64,000 bases of DNA from Adiantum capillus-veneris (lineage: Eukaryota; Streptophyta; Polypodiopsida; Polypodiales; Pteridaceae): positions 65,735,253 through 65,799,252 of the forward strand of contig CM043959.1 in assembly GCA_014529385.2 (NCBI GenBank), in the 5' to 3' direction. The notes under the pieces are model-generated. The model did not search any database. It was not told the origin of the DNA and worked only from the letters and a program-made list of their open reading frames with translations. Below are positions 47,173 through 57,861 of the stretch, one piece after another. The number at the start of each line of letters is the position of its first letter. Position 1 is the first letter of the stretch. Both the position numbers and the translations under genes were made by a program.

Positions 47173-48198
47173 GACTGTGTAAGGCCATCATTTGCACTTA
47201 GCAATGCATCAATGACATCTTTACGTGAGATAAGCATGTCTTCTGCATTTGCTACAACAAAATCTGAGGGGCATGAAGTTGCAACCAAGATCTCCTCACT
47301 GTCGGATAACTCTGTGATAACCACACTAGAGGATACATTGACAGTCTCCGAATCCTTGGAGGAGGTACCTGCTGATTTTTCCCCTTTCTTATCCTCTATC
47401 TTCTTCTTCTCCTGTGATTCCTTCTTTCTTTCCTGCTCTTTCTTGAAATACCTACAATCTGGCTTCTTATGGCCTTTTCTGCCACACTGGTAACAAGTCA
47501 CATCCTTATCCCTAGACTTGCTTTTGCTCCTGTTTTGAGTCTTGGTACCTGTATTTTGCTTCTGACTTCTGCCTCTCGCATTGTAAGCAGAACTGCCACC
47601 TTCCCCACCACTAGACTTGCGTCTAATTTCCTCATTTAAGATGGAGCCTCGCACTCCATCATATGTGAGGTTGGGGCTATTACTCAAAAGAAACCACAAG
47701 CGTTTCCCAAGAGTCTGGCAAAGTCATCAACAAAAATATGGCTTTCAACTTGTCATCGAAAGGTTGAAGCCCAGTATCCTGTAGCTGACTCATAACACTG
47801 GTGAAAGCACTTAAGTGCTCAGAAGCCGACTTGGCTTCGTCAAGCATCATGTTCACCAGTTTGCGCATCAAATGCACCTGATTCACAGGGGTGGCATTCT
47901 CATAAGTGGCCTTCAACTTATGCCAAATTGCATGTGCACTGTCCAAGCCCTTTATGTCCACCAGAATGTCATCGGTCACAGCCATTTTGATGTAGGCCTT
48001 TGCCCTCTTGTTGAGCTTGGCCCAATCCTCATCCAGCATATCCTCAGGCTTTACAGCCAAAAGGGCGTCCTCACAATCCTTGAGAAACAAAATCCCCTGC
48101 ATCCTGTCCTGCCATAGGTCGAAACCTGTACCATCAAATCGCTTGATTTCCATCAAGCTCTTGGCATCAGACGACGAGGAAGTAGAGGCCATTTGCAC
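46995..48198 (-). pseudogene. Copia-4 gag and protease
   Basis: The gag start is at 48198 or, more likely, at the third codon (MASTSSSSDAKSLM). A UBN2-type gag follows: FDGTGFDLWQDRMQG, LDSAHAIWHKLKATYENATP, TLPDSWETLV. A shift near 47690 breaks it. The next frame continues SNSPNLTYDGVRGSIL, a basic linker, the zinc knuckle CYQCGRKGHKKPDC (intact CCHC), a K/E-rich stretch and the protease motif WIVDSGASFHVTP. It overlaps the integrase piece after another shift near 47100. Gag forms the particle, the knuckle binds RNA, and the aspartic protease matures the polyprotein. Confidence 0.92.
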
Positions 48199-48691
48199 GG
48201 ATAAAAATGCAGCAGAAAGTGTCTACACAAAATCTGAAAATTTCCAATGATCACAATGTACAGTACGTTGCATACAATGTGCTGAAAATTTCAACGATTA
48301 ACAAGTATCCCCAATGCGTACTTGCATAAACCCACAAAAGGCGTACATAAACCTCAATTTGCGTACATAAAAACAGTCCAATTCTGAATTTTCTGCAAAT
48401 TTACTATTTTGGCGCATCAATTTGCATCAAATGGACCTATTTTGAGTGGGAAAAGCAAGGGGCATTCATGGGAATCGATTTAGAACACCTGCGTTTTGCT
48501 GTTTTGACATGTAATTTTCTAGTTTTTACCTGTTTTGACCTAATTTCAGCCTGTTTTAGGCTGTTTTGGGAACCCTAATCACCCTAGGTGACACCGGAAG
48601 CAAGGGTCTTCGCGATGAAAGCGGAAATTTGACGCGAGAGAAGCCTTTTGCCTGCTATCCAATCACCTGCGCAAAGCTTTTGAAACCCTAA

Positions 48692-48707
48692 TCTGGCTCT
48701 GATACCA
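48692..48707 (-). other. Copia-4 primer-binding site
   Basis: Plus-strand TCTGGCTCTGATACCA is the reverse of TGGTATCAGAGCCAGA, complementary to initiator Met-tRNA. It lies 2 nt inside the 5' LTR. The leader to gag is about 490 nt. Confidence 0.92.
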
Positions 48708-48709
48708 GT

Positions 48710-48986
48710 TGATGAGCGCGCGGCAGTGTGTGCAAGTGATAGAGCACGCGAAGATGTGCAGGCCTTGAGGCTTGAAGCGGAGGCACTGTGCTGCAGAAGG
48801 GAAGCGCTAGCAGAACGAAGAGGGAGAGAGAGAGAGCTCACGTTTTTGGGGAAAACTCAATAAGTGAGTTTTGGGTTTTCCCACTTTTATTATAAGTGAC
48901 CTTTAAAAAATGTGTCCAGGTTCAATATGAACCTGGACAAAGTATAAAAATGTACAAAAAGGGGTTATTTAGGCCTTTAACCCAAC
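48710..48986 (-). repeat. Copia-4 5' LTR
   Basis: 277 bp. On the plus strand it runs from TGATGAGCGCGCGGCAG to TTTAACCCAACA, with a short (GA)n block. Outside it lies AGTCG, the second copy of the target duplication. Confidence 0.93.
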
Positions 48987-49003
48987 AAGTCGCGTTGATG
49001 TTT
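48987..49003 (+). other. Target duplication of LINE-1, left copy (includes Copia-4 right TSD)
   Basis: AAGTCGCGTTGATGTTT here and AAGTTGCGTTGATGTTT at 56936-56952, after the poly-A: 16 of 17 bases agree. AGTCG at 48987-48991 (reading from the LTR end) is also the right target duplication of Copia-4. Confidence 0.85.
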
Positions 49004-49372
49004 CGCTACTACTGCTCGCCCCCCCCTTGCTGCGCCATCGCTACCCTCCCCCCCCCCCCCCCCCCCCACCCGCTGCCCCCCCCTATCTGCGCGCTGCCCC
49101 AAAGGCTGCCCGCAGCCCGCTGCCCTCCTCTCGCTTTGCCTTCCCCCTCCTTCCCCCCGCTCGCTGCTGCTTGTGCACCCGCACATTGCACAGCTGCCCT
49201 CTTCGTCCTCGCCGTCCCCCCATCCCCCCCCCCCCCCCCCCCTATCCTCTTCGCTCCCGAAGGCCCTCTGCACCTGGCTCGGCAGCACTTTCTCTTCGGA
49301 AAAAGTGCCTGGTTGACTTGTTTGCAGGTTTTTTCTTCACCGCCCGCTTCTTTGACTCAGCAGTAGACACAG
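49004..49372 (+). other. LINE-1 5' UTR with poly-C tracts
   Basis: Long C runs at about 49048-49067 and 49222-49241. It presumably holds the internal promoter; no specific element is identified. The long proline-rich ORFs here are translations of the C runs. Confidence 0.6.
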
Positions 49373-51326
49373 ATGGAGGCTCCAGCTTCACCACAGAGGG
49401 ACTCGCCTGAAGCCCCCTCGCCCGACCCCGCTGAGCCCACCATTCGACTTGCTCTTTCGCCGACAGAGCAAGCGAGCCTTGCCGCAGAGGTAGAACTCTT
49501 GCAGGCGACTTCTGTCATCTGCAAGGTTCTCGGCACTCGTCCTAGCAGAGGAGAGCTGCGAGACCTTCTCCAGGCCCACCTCCTCGCAGAGGTGGGCAAG
49601 ATCTTGGATGTCCAGATTCTCGGACGGGGGTACTACCAGATTGAGTTCGAGACTTCCGAGATGGCCTCCAAGGTCATAGCTATGAGTCCACTGGCCATCC
49701 GAGCATCACGCTCCCACTTTCGACAGTGGCGACATGGTTTTGACCCGACTTCGGATGTGCTAGTAGAGGAGGCGGACATCCCCATCTCAGTCTGCTTTCC
49801 GGGTTTACGGAGGGAGTACCTTCCACTTCTCTCCAGGATTGGCTCCGCCATCGGGACAGTCCCGATTGGCTCCGCCATCGGGACTGTCCTGGAGACACCT
49901 CGTACGGCAACATCAGTAGCTGCCAAGGCGGGTGGCATCCCTTCAGTTCGAGTTTTGGTCAGAGATACCCACACGCTCCCGAAGGTCATCCTTCTGCCTC
50001 GGGTGAGTGGGGGTTGGTTTAGAGACAGTGTGGAGTACTCAGGTCTCCCAAACCAGTGCTTCATTTGCAGACAGATGGGCCACCTAGCGAAGGCCTGTCC
50101 ACAGAGGAGACCACGACCCGCACCTCAGCCTCAGCCTCAGCCCCAGCCTGCCAAGGCTGGGCCGCAGCCACAACCAGCGACAGCGCACAGATTCAGCGCC
50201 ACCCTCCGAGCCTGGGGCTCTAGCGGAGGAGGGGTGGCAGCAGGCCCGTGGCCGTCGACGCCAGGGGCCACAGCGACAGCCTGGCACTCAGAGTGGCCCT
50301 CAGGTGCCTACTCAACAGCAGTGGGTTCCCACGGGGAACCGCTTTGGTCCTCTTGAGCAGGAGCAGCCCCCTACGCCAGCCTCCACCTCCGCTTCACCCT
50401 CGCCAGCCGCTTCGCCTTCCGATCTCCCCTCCTCCTCCTCATCCCCTCCCCCGCCCTCTGCTCCCGTCCACTCCCCACCTCGCCCCCCCCCCATGTCTCT
50501 CTCGCCCCACCCCGTTTCTCTTCTCTCCCCCCCCCCCCCCCCCCCCCCCCCAAGCCCCTTCTCCCCCTCCTCCTGCTTCAGTACCACAGTCGGCTCAGGA
50601 GACTGGTCCCTCGACAGCGGCTAGGAGATCTCTTGCAGCGCCTTTGCCACAAGTCGCCTAGCGAGAGAGGGTCAGCCCTTCATGCGGCCCCCTCTGCAGA
50701 TTCAGAAATCTTCTCTTGCAGCTATCCCTCGTGGTTTGACGAGCATTGACCTCCGACGCCGCTGGGATTTCTTCGATTACGGGTTCACTCGCTTTCTCGG
50801 CGATTCCGCAGCAGACCACGAGGCAGCCTGCTTCAAAGTCCACGCTTTGTTCCTCGCCGCTAGGGGGACAGAGGCCTTGGACTCAGCAGTTGGTTTCTCC
50901 TTCCCCCTCTGTGGTAGGACTGAGACAGAGTGGTCCCTCGACTCAGTGGTGGGATGGTTGCATACACAGGTTCTTGAGTTCTCTCACCACATGGGAGAAC
51001 TTGGCGTTACAGACTTGCTGCAGACTTTGTGGCCACTGGCCAAGTTTGCGGTGACACCCCCAGACTCAGCAGGATGTAGACACATTGTGGTGTACTTTTT
51101 TGCTGATATGCAGTGTTTGCCTTGCTATGTATACATCCATGAGGACTCCTGGACAGAGGAGGTTGCTTTACGCACGGCTCGCTCTGCTTGGGCTTGGACC
51201 AGGCACTCACTGCAGTCTTGCCTATCTAGAGGACGCTCAGATGCGGATTACTCCCCATCCAAGCCAGCCTCGAAGATAGCTCGTCTTGCTGCTGCGGCAG
51301 CATCTGTTCTCTCTCGCTCCCCATGA
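49373..51326 (+). pseudogene. LINE-1 ORF1 (RNA-binding protein), frameshifted
   Basis: From ATG 49373 (MEAPASPQRDSPEAPSPDP): a DUF4283-like region (LLAEVGKILDVQILGRGYYQ, FRQWRHGFDP), then the zinc knuckle CFICRQMGHLAKACP at about 50065-50110 and a Q/P-rich linker. A shift near 50190 moves the frame; the continuing frame has WQQARGRRRQGPQ and VPTGNRFGPLEQEQ, the usual ORF1 linker. It then has a proline/serine tract and a TAG at 50622-50624, followed by a long open region to TGA 51324-51326. That last part (50682-51326, about 215 residues, including RRWDFFDYGFTRFLGD) matches no family I recognise. A 27-bp in-frame repeat (IGSAIGTVP twice) is at 49837-49890. ORF1 proteins coat element RNA. Confidence 0.85.
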
Positions 51327-53496
51327 GGATCGTCTCGTAGAACGTGCAGGGACTAGGTGGGCCCCAGTTTCAGCGACAGCGGGGCCGATTGCGTCAGGAG
51401 CTTCAGCGTTGCCTTGTGGGAGGAGAGATTGATCTCCTTATGCTTCAGGAGCACCATTTGTCTGAGAGCCACATTCGGCGATGTGGTCAGATTTTGCGTG
51501 GACGCTATGATACCTTTTGGTCAGCTGCTTTTGGACCTGGAGGCATCCAGGGAGGGGTATGTATGACTATTGCGGACTCATTGCAGCAGGCCATTGTGGG
51601 CAGAGGGATTATTGTGCTAGGCAGGGCTCAGTGGATTACTATGCAGGTTCAGGGTGGCCATGTGGGTTTCCTGAACATCTATGCGCCCAATGTGGCGAGT
51701 GCTCGTGCAGAGTTTTGGTCACAGATTGTTGAGTCTTTGCCACAGGCTGACCAGTGGTGTGTAGGAGGGGACTTCAACATGTTGGAGGACCCTTCTGACA
51801 GGATCGGAGGTAGCCATGCTACTGTGCATGGAGTCGAGTTAGCAACTTGGGAGAGGTTGTGTATGACTTTGAGGGTCTCGGATACATGGCAGCATTCTGG
51901 CTTTGTGAGGCCTCCAGAGAGTCTTGCCTTCTCTAGATCGGACCGCAGAGTGGGAGGAGTGAATCTATCGCGCATAGATCGCTTTTACACTAGTGACCAC
52001 TTCAGTGACTTGGGGGGATCACTGGGCATCCTGGCAAGGACATCCTTCTCGGACCATGCACCAGTGATCCTCATAGTGGCAGACAGGCAGAGGAGTGGGA
52101 GCACGATGCTTCGCATCGCAGAGCGGGTCTTGTTGGACTCAGCACTCAGAGAGAGGGTCGAGGCTCTATGAACAGAGGGCATGGACAGCCAGGCTCCACC
52201 TGCAGACAGAGTGGCCTCAGGCCTAGCTCGGCTTAGCCACTTCTTTCTTCAGGAGTCTCTAGCTCGACGGGCTACAGCGAGAGAGGAGGAGCAGCGTCTC
52301 AGACGAGGCATTGCTTCACTACAGAGGATGTAGGGGCAGCATTCAGACAGTCCATGGTTGGAGGAGCAGTTACAGCAGGCTCGACAGGAGCTTGCTTGCA
52401 CAAAGGAGAGGCGCCATGAGTTTGCCTTTCACCGACAGGCATCTCAGTGGACTCAGGTGGGTGACAGAGTGACAGGTGCTTTTTTTGAGACAGTGGGACC
52501 TCGGCACTCGCATGCCAAGGTCAATCAGTTGAGGAGACCATATGGGTCAGTTGTTTGTGAGCCAGAGGATATGCGTGCAGTTGCTACTGACTTTTACCAT
52601 GAGCTACTATCGGCTGAGCCCGAGTCAGAGAGACAAGATGCATGCAGGGAGCAGGTTTGGGCACAGATGCCTTGTCTTGTGACTGAGGAGATGCGCCAGA
52701 GGCTAGAGATACCTCTTCAACTTGAGGAGCTGCACACGGCTCTTAGGGCCCTCCCTCGTGGTAGCTGTCCAGGTGAGGATGGGCTGACTCCCAGCTTCTT
52801 CTTAGAGTACTGGGACCTGCTTGGCCCAGAACTTTGTAGTGCCTTTCAGTACATTCTGTACACAGGAGTGATGCCGGATAGCATGAGTGAGGGCTTGATT
52901 TACCTCATTCCAAAGGAGGGTGGCTCCTTGGATGAGATTCGACAGTGGCGCCCCATCACCATTCTCAACTCAGCCTACAAAATTCTTGCCAAGGCTCTGA
53001 GTTTGAGGATTCAGCCACTTTTGGAGAGCCTTATACATGGGACTCAGACAGGTTTTGTCAAGGAACGCAGTATCCTTGACAACATCTTCACTTTTTGGGA
53101 GGCTTCTGCCCTTGCACGGCTCCGTGGGGAGGACCTTGTGATTCTTCTTCTCGATTTTGAGAAGGCATACGACAGAGTTGACTGGGACTTTCTAGAGGGC
53201 ATGCTACGCAGGATGGGCTTCTCAGATGCTTGGATCAAAGGGGTGTCAGCTTTGTACAGACAGGCTCACAATCAGGTGTTGTTGGCAGGAGGTAGAGGTG
53301 AGCGCTTCATGCTCACACGTTTGGTCAGACAGGGCTGTCCTCTTGCCCCTTTTCTCTTTCTGTTCTATGCGGAGGCGATGAGCAGAGTTTTGGTGTCACA
53401 GCAGATTGGTTTGAGAGGCTTAGCACTCCCTATACGGGGAGATGAGCTTCTGGACGCTGAGTTTGCCGACGACTCAGCCTTGTACTTAGAGGGCCA

Positions 53497-53540
53497 GGAG
53501 GCCAATCTACACAGATGTGGAGGCCAATCTACACAGATGT
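53497..53540 (+). repeat. 22-bp tandem duplication in LINE-1 RT
   Basis: GGAGGCCAATCTACACAGAT plus GT occurs twice, back to back, just after the FADD box, and shifts the frame by one base. Confidence 0.97.
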
Positions 53541-53822
53541 GAGCAGGCTTTGGAGACCTTCTGCTGTGCATCGGGCGCATTGATCAACTGGAGAAAGACA
53601 GTGGCTTTCTCGATTGGCAGTGCTCCTGTGCCAGATTGGATGCCAGGAGAGGGTTTCAGGTGGATTCCTCCAAGGACTGCAGTTCGGTACTTGGGTTGTC
53701 AAGTTGGTCTGGACTTGTCCCCCGAGCAGCAGATTGCTCCTCTTCTCCTGTCCATCAGGAGAAAGCTGTTACATTGGAGCTCAGCACGACTTTCGCTGGC
53801 TGGTAGAGTAGTAGTTGCCAAC

Positions 53823-56014
53823 CAGGTGTTGTTGGTGACTATGTGGTACATCACTTCTTGCTGGATCTTCTCGAGTTCTTGTATCAGCCACGTAGAGAGG
53901 CTGATCAGGAACTTCCTTTGGTCAGGTCGCGATACTCAGATTGCCCGAGCCAAGGTGGCTTGGTCGGTCATCACACTTCCTTGTTCTCAGGGAGGGCTTG
54001 GGATCATTGATCCTGCACAGCAGAGCAGAGCCCTTCTTGGGAAGTTTGTCGTCAAAGGACTTCTTCCAGGCGAGGATCCCTTGAAGGAATTCTTGTTGCA
54101 GAGGCTTCGTGCCAAGGTGCCTCAGTCAGGAGGTCCTTGGCAACCTTCAACCAGATGGATCTTTTCAGAGCTGCGTCGAGTTGGTTTGAGCAGTAGACTG
54201 GAGGACAAATTCGCTGTGAGTTTGCTTCGATCTTGGGATCTCTTACGGCGTGGCCTAGAGCAGAGACAGCCGACGTGCACGGAGGAGCGCCTACGGCAGC
54301 CCCTCGTCTGGAACCCCATGGTTAGCACTCAGAGAGGCCACTTGGTTGGGAGTCGGTCTCATGTTTCTTGGGGTCCCATGGCGGCAGGTCCGACGCGTTC
54401 TCTAGGTGACTGGCTAGAGTTCACGGGTTTGTCAGAGGAGGTGCAGGCTGTCCAGCTGCAGGGCATGAGAGGGGTGCAGAGCATGTGTCAGGACATCTCA
54501 GAGTCAGTTCCAGTTGACTCACGCCTCTCGGGCCAGTAGCACCCCGGTGGATGGGAGCCTTCACACGACTGTAGGTTCTCATTCAATCAGGGCTTGCTCA
54601 GAGACTCTCCCAGCCCTGTTCTTCGAGCTTCAGGGTAGGGGACGATTACAGCGAGTTGCAGTAGAGGCCCCGCAGGTAGCACAGTGCTGTTTCCAGAGGA
54701 TCCGAGTTGTGGGCATCTGTGGGAGGACTTGCGTCATAGACCCTGACCCAGCAGCTCTTGAGACTGGACACTGGAGGCTATGGGCTTGGGAGTGTTGTCC
54801 ACTGGCACGAGTACAATGGGATCCTGGTGAGTGGCTATGGAGGGACCCCTTCTCTTCTGCCGACAGCCCAGGAGTCCCCTTCTTTCAGTACACTGTTCAG
54901 CTTGGACGTCATATACCAGGTGTTGTTGGTGACTATGTGGTACATCACTTCTTGCTGGATCTTCTCGAGTTCTTGTATCAGCCACGTAGAGAGGCTGATC
55001 AGGAACTTCCTTTGGTCAGGTCGCGATACTCAGATTGCCCGAGCCAAGGTGGCTTGGTCGGTCATCACACTTCCTTGTTCTCAGGGAGGGCTTGGGATCA
55101 TTGATCCTGCACAGCAGAGCAGAGCCCTTCTTGGGAAGTTTGTCGTCAGAGGACTTCTTCCAGGCGAGGAGCCCTGGAAGGAATTCTTGTTGCAGAGGCT
55201 TCGTGCCAAGGTGCCTCAGTCAGGAGGTCCTTGGCAACCTTCAACCAGATGGATCTTTTCAGAGCTGCGTCGAGTTGGTTTGAGCAGTAGACTGGAGGAC
55301 AAATTCGCTGTGAGTTTGCTTCGATCTTGGGATCTCTTACGGCGTGGCCTAGAGCAGAGACAGCCGACGTGCACGGAGGAGCGCCTACGGCAGCCCCTCG
55401 TCTGGAACCCCATGGTTAGCACTCAGAGAGGCCACTTGGTTGGGAGTCGGTCTCATGTTTCTTGGGGTCCCATGGCGGCAGGTCCGACGCGTTCTCTAGG
55501 TGACTGGCTAGAGTTCACAAGTTTGTCAGAGGAGGTGCAGGCTGTCCAGCTGCAGGGCATGAGAGGGGTGCAGAGCATGTGTCAGGACATCTCAGAGTCA
55601 GTTCCAGTTGAGTGGCTCACGCCTCTCGGGCCAGTAGCACCCCGGTGGATGGGAGCCTTCACACGACTGTAGGTTCTCATTCAATCAGGGCTTGCTCAGA
55701 GACTCTCCCAGCCCTGTTCTTCGAGCTTCAGGGTAGGGGACGATTACAGCGAGTTGCAGTAGAGGCCCCGCAGGTAGCACAGTGCTGTTTCCAGAGGATC
55801 CGAGTTGTGGGCATCTGTGGGAGGACTTGCGTCATAGACCCTGACCCAGCAGCTCTTGAGACTGGACACTGGAGGCTATGGGCTTGGGAGTGTTGTCCAC
55901 TGGCACGAGTACAATGGGATCCTGGTGAGTGGCTATGGAGGGACCCCTTCTCTTCTGCCGACAGCCCAGGAGTCCCCTTCTTTCAGTACACTGTTCAGCT
56001 TGGACGTCATATAC
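53823..56014 (+). repeat. 1094-bp tandem duplication within LINE-1 ORF2
   Basis: CAGGTGTTGTTGGTGACTATG starts at 53824 and 54918; the copies end at ...GGACGTCATATAC (54916 and 56014). By eye there are about five substitutions (near 54053, 54077-54085 and 54425) and one 4-nt gap near 54514 between copies, under 1% divergence. The 4-nt loss in copy 1 causes its early stop (54537); copy 2 stays open to 55670. Confidence 0.96.
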
Positions 56015-56790
56015 TTGCAGCACAGAGAGAGGCCCGCCCCGCTGCAGCACGTCATTGGCAGGAGGAGGGCCTCACAGTCGAGTTCTTGGCAGCTTTTTGG
56101 CAGAGGCTGTGGGACTCCAGACAGCCGAGGCGAGTCACCTTGTTCCAGTGACTGGTTGCACACAGAGCCACAGCAGTAGGGAGCTGGCTGGTGCATAGTG
56201 GTCTCTCGACCGCATGTGCAGCCTGTGACCAGTTGGTGGAGAGTCGGCGTCACTGTCTTTGGGACTGTCCCTCGGCCCAGCAGGTGTGGCTACGTGTTCT
56301 TCGGCTGATGCCTGCCCTCTCCACGGCTCGACAGTACACTTGGGGGGCAGCGGCTTGGTCCACCCTCACGGGCCCAGCACTTCAGTTTGAGCTATCTTCC
56401 ACCAGCAGGATGATAGTGATACAGGGGGGGCGACCTACACTCCAGCCTGCTACAGAGATTACTCCACAGGAGTGGTGCAGTGAGAGAGAGGAGTCTTGGG
56501 AGCTCATCAACGGCCTAGCTCTCTGGTTCATCTGGCGGGCCCGCTGTTTCCGCATCTTTGAGGCTCGTCCTGTGCCACCAGCAGAGACTGTTCGTGACTT
56601 TTGGCTAGAGCTGATCCATACTCTCAGAGGACAGCTTGAGGGACTACAGGGCAGCTCCGACCGCATGCGGGAGCGCCGCAAGGCTTTTCTTCGACTCTGG
56701 CGCCCTGGGCCTTTCTACACCATAGTCCAGGGGGTGCTCAGATGGCACTACTATCCACCTGTGTGGCTCTTCCCTCCTCCCATCTCTTGA

Positions 56791-56952
56791 TTTAGCCTCA
56801 TTGTATATATGCTGTTTTTTCATTGGGAGAGTCTCCCCATCATGCTTGTTGTAGCCCTCTCTCGCAGAGGTGGATGTAGCCCTATGGGCAGTTTTCATTA
56901 ACTAATAGAAGGATCTTTTTCTCGGGAAAAAAAAAAAGTTGCGTTGATGTTT
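56791..56952 (+). other. LINE-1 3' UTR, poly-A and right target duplication
   Basis: TGA at 56788-56790, an untranslated stretch with TTGTATATATGCTG, then A11 (56927-56937). AAGTTGCGTTGATGTTT (56936-56952) repeats the sequence left of the element. Confidence 0.88.
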
Positions 56953-57861
56953 ATCGGATGCCTTCTTATGCCGTGCTTGAGACTTCTCAAGAGCCTCGTG
57001 AACCTTGGCAATACTGATCCGCTTCAAAAATCGTATCTTTGGTGCTTAGAAATGGAGAAACCTTCTTAGCACCCTCGATTACTTCAAATGGTGCCTTCCT
57101 CGTTGATGAATGAATTGTGTTGTTGTAGGCAAACTCCACACAGGGCAAGTACTTTTCCCATTGAGTCTTCTGATCCAAAATGTAAGACTTCAATAGATCC
57201 AAAACCACTGAATTGGCTCTCTCAGATTGCCCATCTGTTTGTGGGTGGAATGAGGATGAGAACTGCAACCGCGTGCCAATGTTCTCCCAGATTGCCCTCC
57301 AAAACAAACTAGTGAATCGGGGGTCTCTGTCCGAAACAACTCAAGCATACCATGTAATCGAAAAATCTGTGAGAGAAACAGTTTTGCCAAATGATCGGGC
57401 TTAACAGTCTTCTTTACCGCAATGAAGTGGGGTTGCTTACTGAATATGTCGATGACTGTCCAAATGCCATCATGCCCACTCTGAGCCTTGGGAAGATCAA
57501 AATAAAATCCATGGCGATGTTTTCCCAGGGACGGAAGGATATGGGTAAAGGCTGTAGGAGTCCTAGTGCCTTATGCCTATCAAGCTTGACCTTTTGGCAT
57601 ACTAAACAACTGCGAACAAACTCGTCCACATCCTTTTTGAGCCTCGGTCAATAGAAGTAGTGCTCAGCACCCTTCAAGGTGGTATCTATGCCGTGATGGC
57701 CTAAATAAAAGGTGGCAATGGCACTCTGTCCAAAATCTTTTCCCTCAAAGGCTGTGTAACACACAACATCGTTTTCCGCATCAAATAGCCGTCCCGTATG
57801 GAATAGCCTACAACTGTCTCCCCACTCTGTAATCGAGTAAAGATATTTTTGCAAAATCAGG
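56953..57861 (-). pseudogene. Gypsy-B integrase
   Basis: Minus-strand reading from about 57850: SIRDGYLMRK-like start, VVCYTAFEGKDFG, HHGIDTTLKGAEHYFYW with EFVRSCLVCQKVKLDRHKAL (HHCC zinc domain), LLQPLPI, then the core MDFI..PRLRVGMMAFG. A gap removes much of the central core. Reading resumes with QIFRLHGM, FWRAIWENIGTRLQFSSSFH and PQTDGQSERANSVV, where the catalytic glutamate follows GQS. The end is YNNTIHSSTRKAPFEV and AKVHEALEKSQ. Frames change near 57630, 57400 and 57000. The coding continues at 42812 beyond the inserted Copia-4 and LINE-1. Confidence 0.9.

Larger units (their letters stand above)
42813..48986 (-). mobile_element. Copia-4, three-LTR Ty1/Copia element
   Basis: Order from right to left on the minus strand: 5' LTR 48710-48986, primer-binding site, gag-pol 48198-44129, polypurine tract, middle LTR 43816-44093, a truncated second copy of the 3' coding end 43815-43160, and the terminal LTR 42813-43124. 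Only the outermost ends carry a target duplication (AGTCG on both sides). The compound structure therefore behaves as a single insertion, formed by template switching or unequal recombination rather than by two independent integrations. Confidence 0.9.
51323..56790 (+). pseudogene. LINE-1 ORF2: endonuclease, reverse transcriptase, C-terminal zinc region
   Basis: ATG 51323 overlaps the ORF1 stop (ATGA). The endonuclease reads MRIVS-stop-NVQGLG: the codon before the catalytic N is TAG where W is usual. Then come LMLQEHHLSE (E), CVGGDFNMLED (D, N) and FSDHAPVIL (D, H). Further in-frame stops lie at 52169 and 52331. RT reads GTQTGFVKERSILDNI, LLLDFEKAYDRVDWDFL, RQGCPLAPFLF and the catalytic EFADDSALY (53458 on). 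A 22-bp duplication at 53497-53540 shifts the frame. A thumb/connection follows, then a 1094-bp tandem duplication (53823-56014), then SRRHCLWDCPSAQQVWLRVL (reverse-transcriptase-type zinc-binding region, about 56240) and the end WLFPPPIS. The enzyme would nick the target and copy the RNA in place (target-primed reverse transcription). Confidence 0.92.
49004..56937 (+). mobile_element. LINE-1, near full-length L1-type non-LTR retrotransposon
   Basis: 5' UTR 49004-49372 (very C-rich), ORF1 49373-51326, ORF2 51323-56790, 3' UTR 56791-56926, poly-A 56927-56937, flanked by a 17-bp target duplication. Its base composition is strikingly GC-rich against the AT-rich surroundings. It inserted in Gypsy-B DNA at the very edge of Copia-4. 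Confidence 0.93.

Noticed and set aside
49027-49410. Proline-rich ORFs upstream of LINE-1 ORF1
   Set aside because: They arise from poly-C runs in the 5' UTR, in several frames and on both strands, with no conserved motif.
53517-55672. Two separate LINE RT genes
   Set aside because: The two long ORFs are the halves of one ORF2 carrying a 1094-bp tandem duplication.
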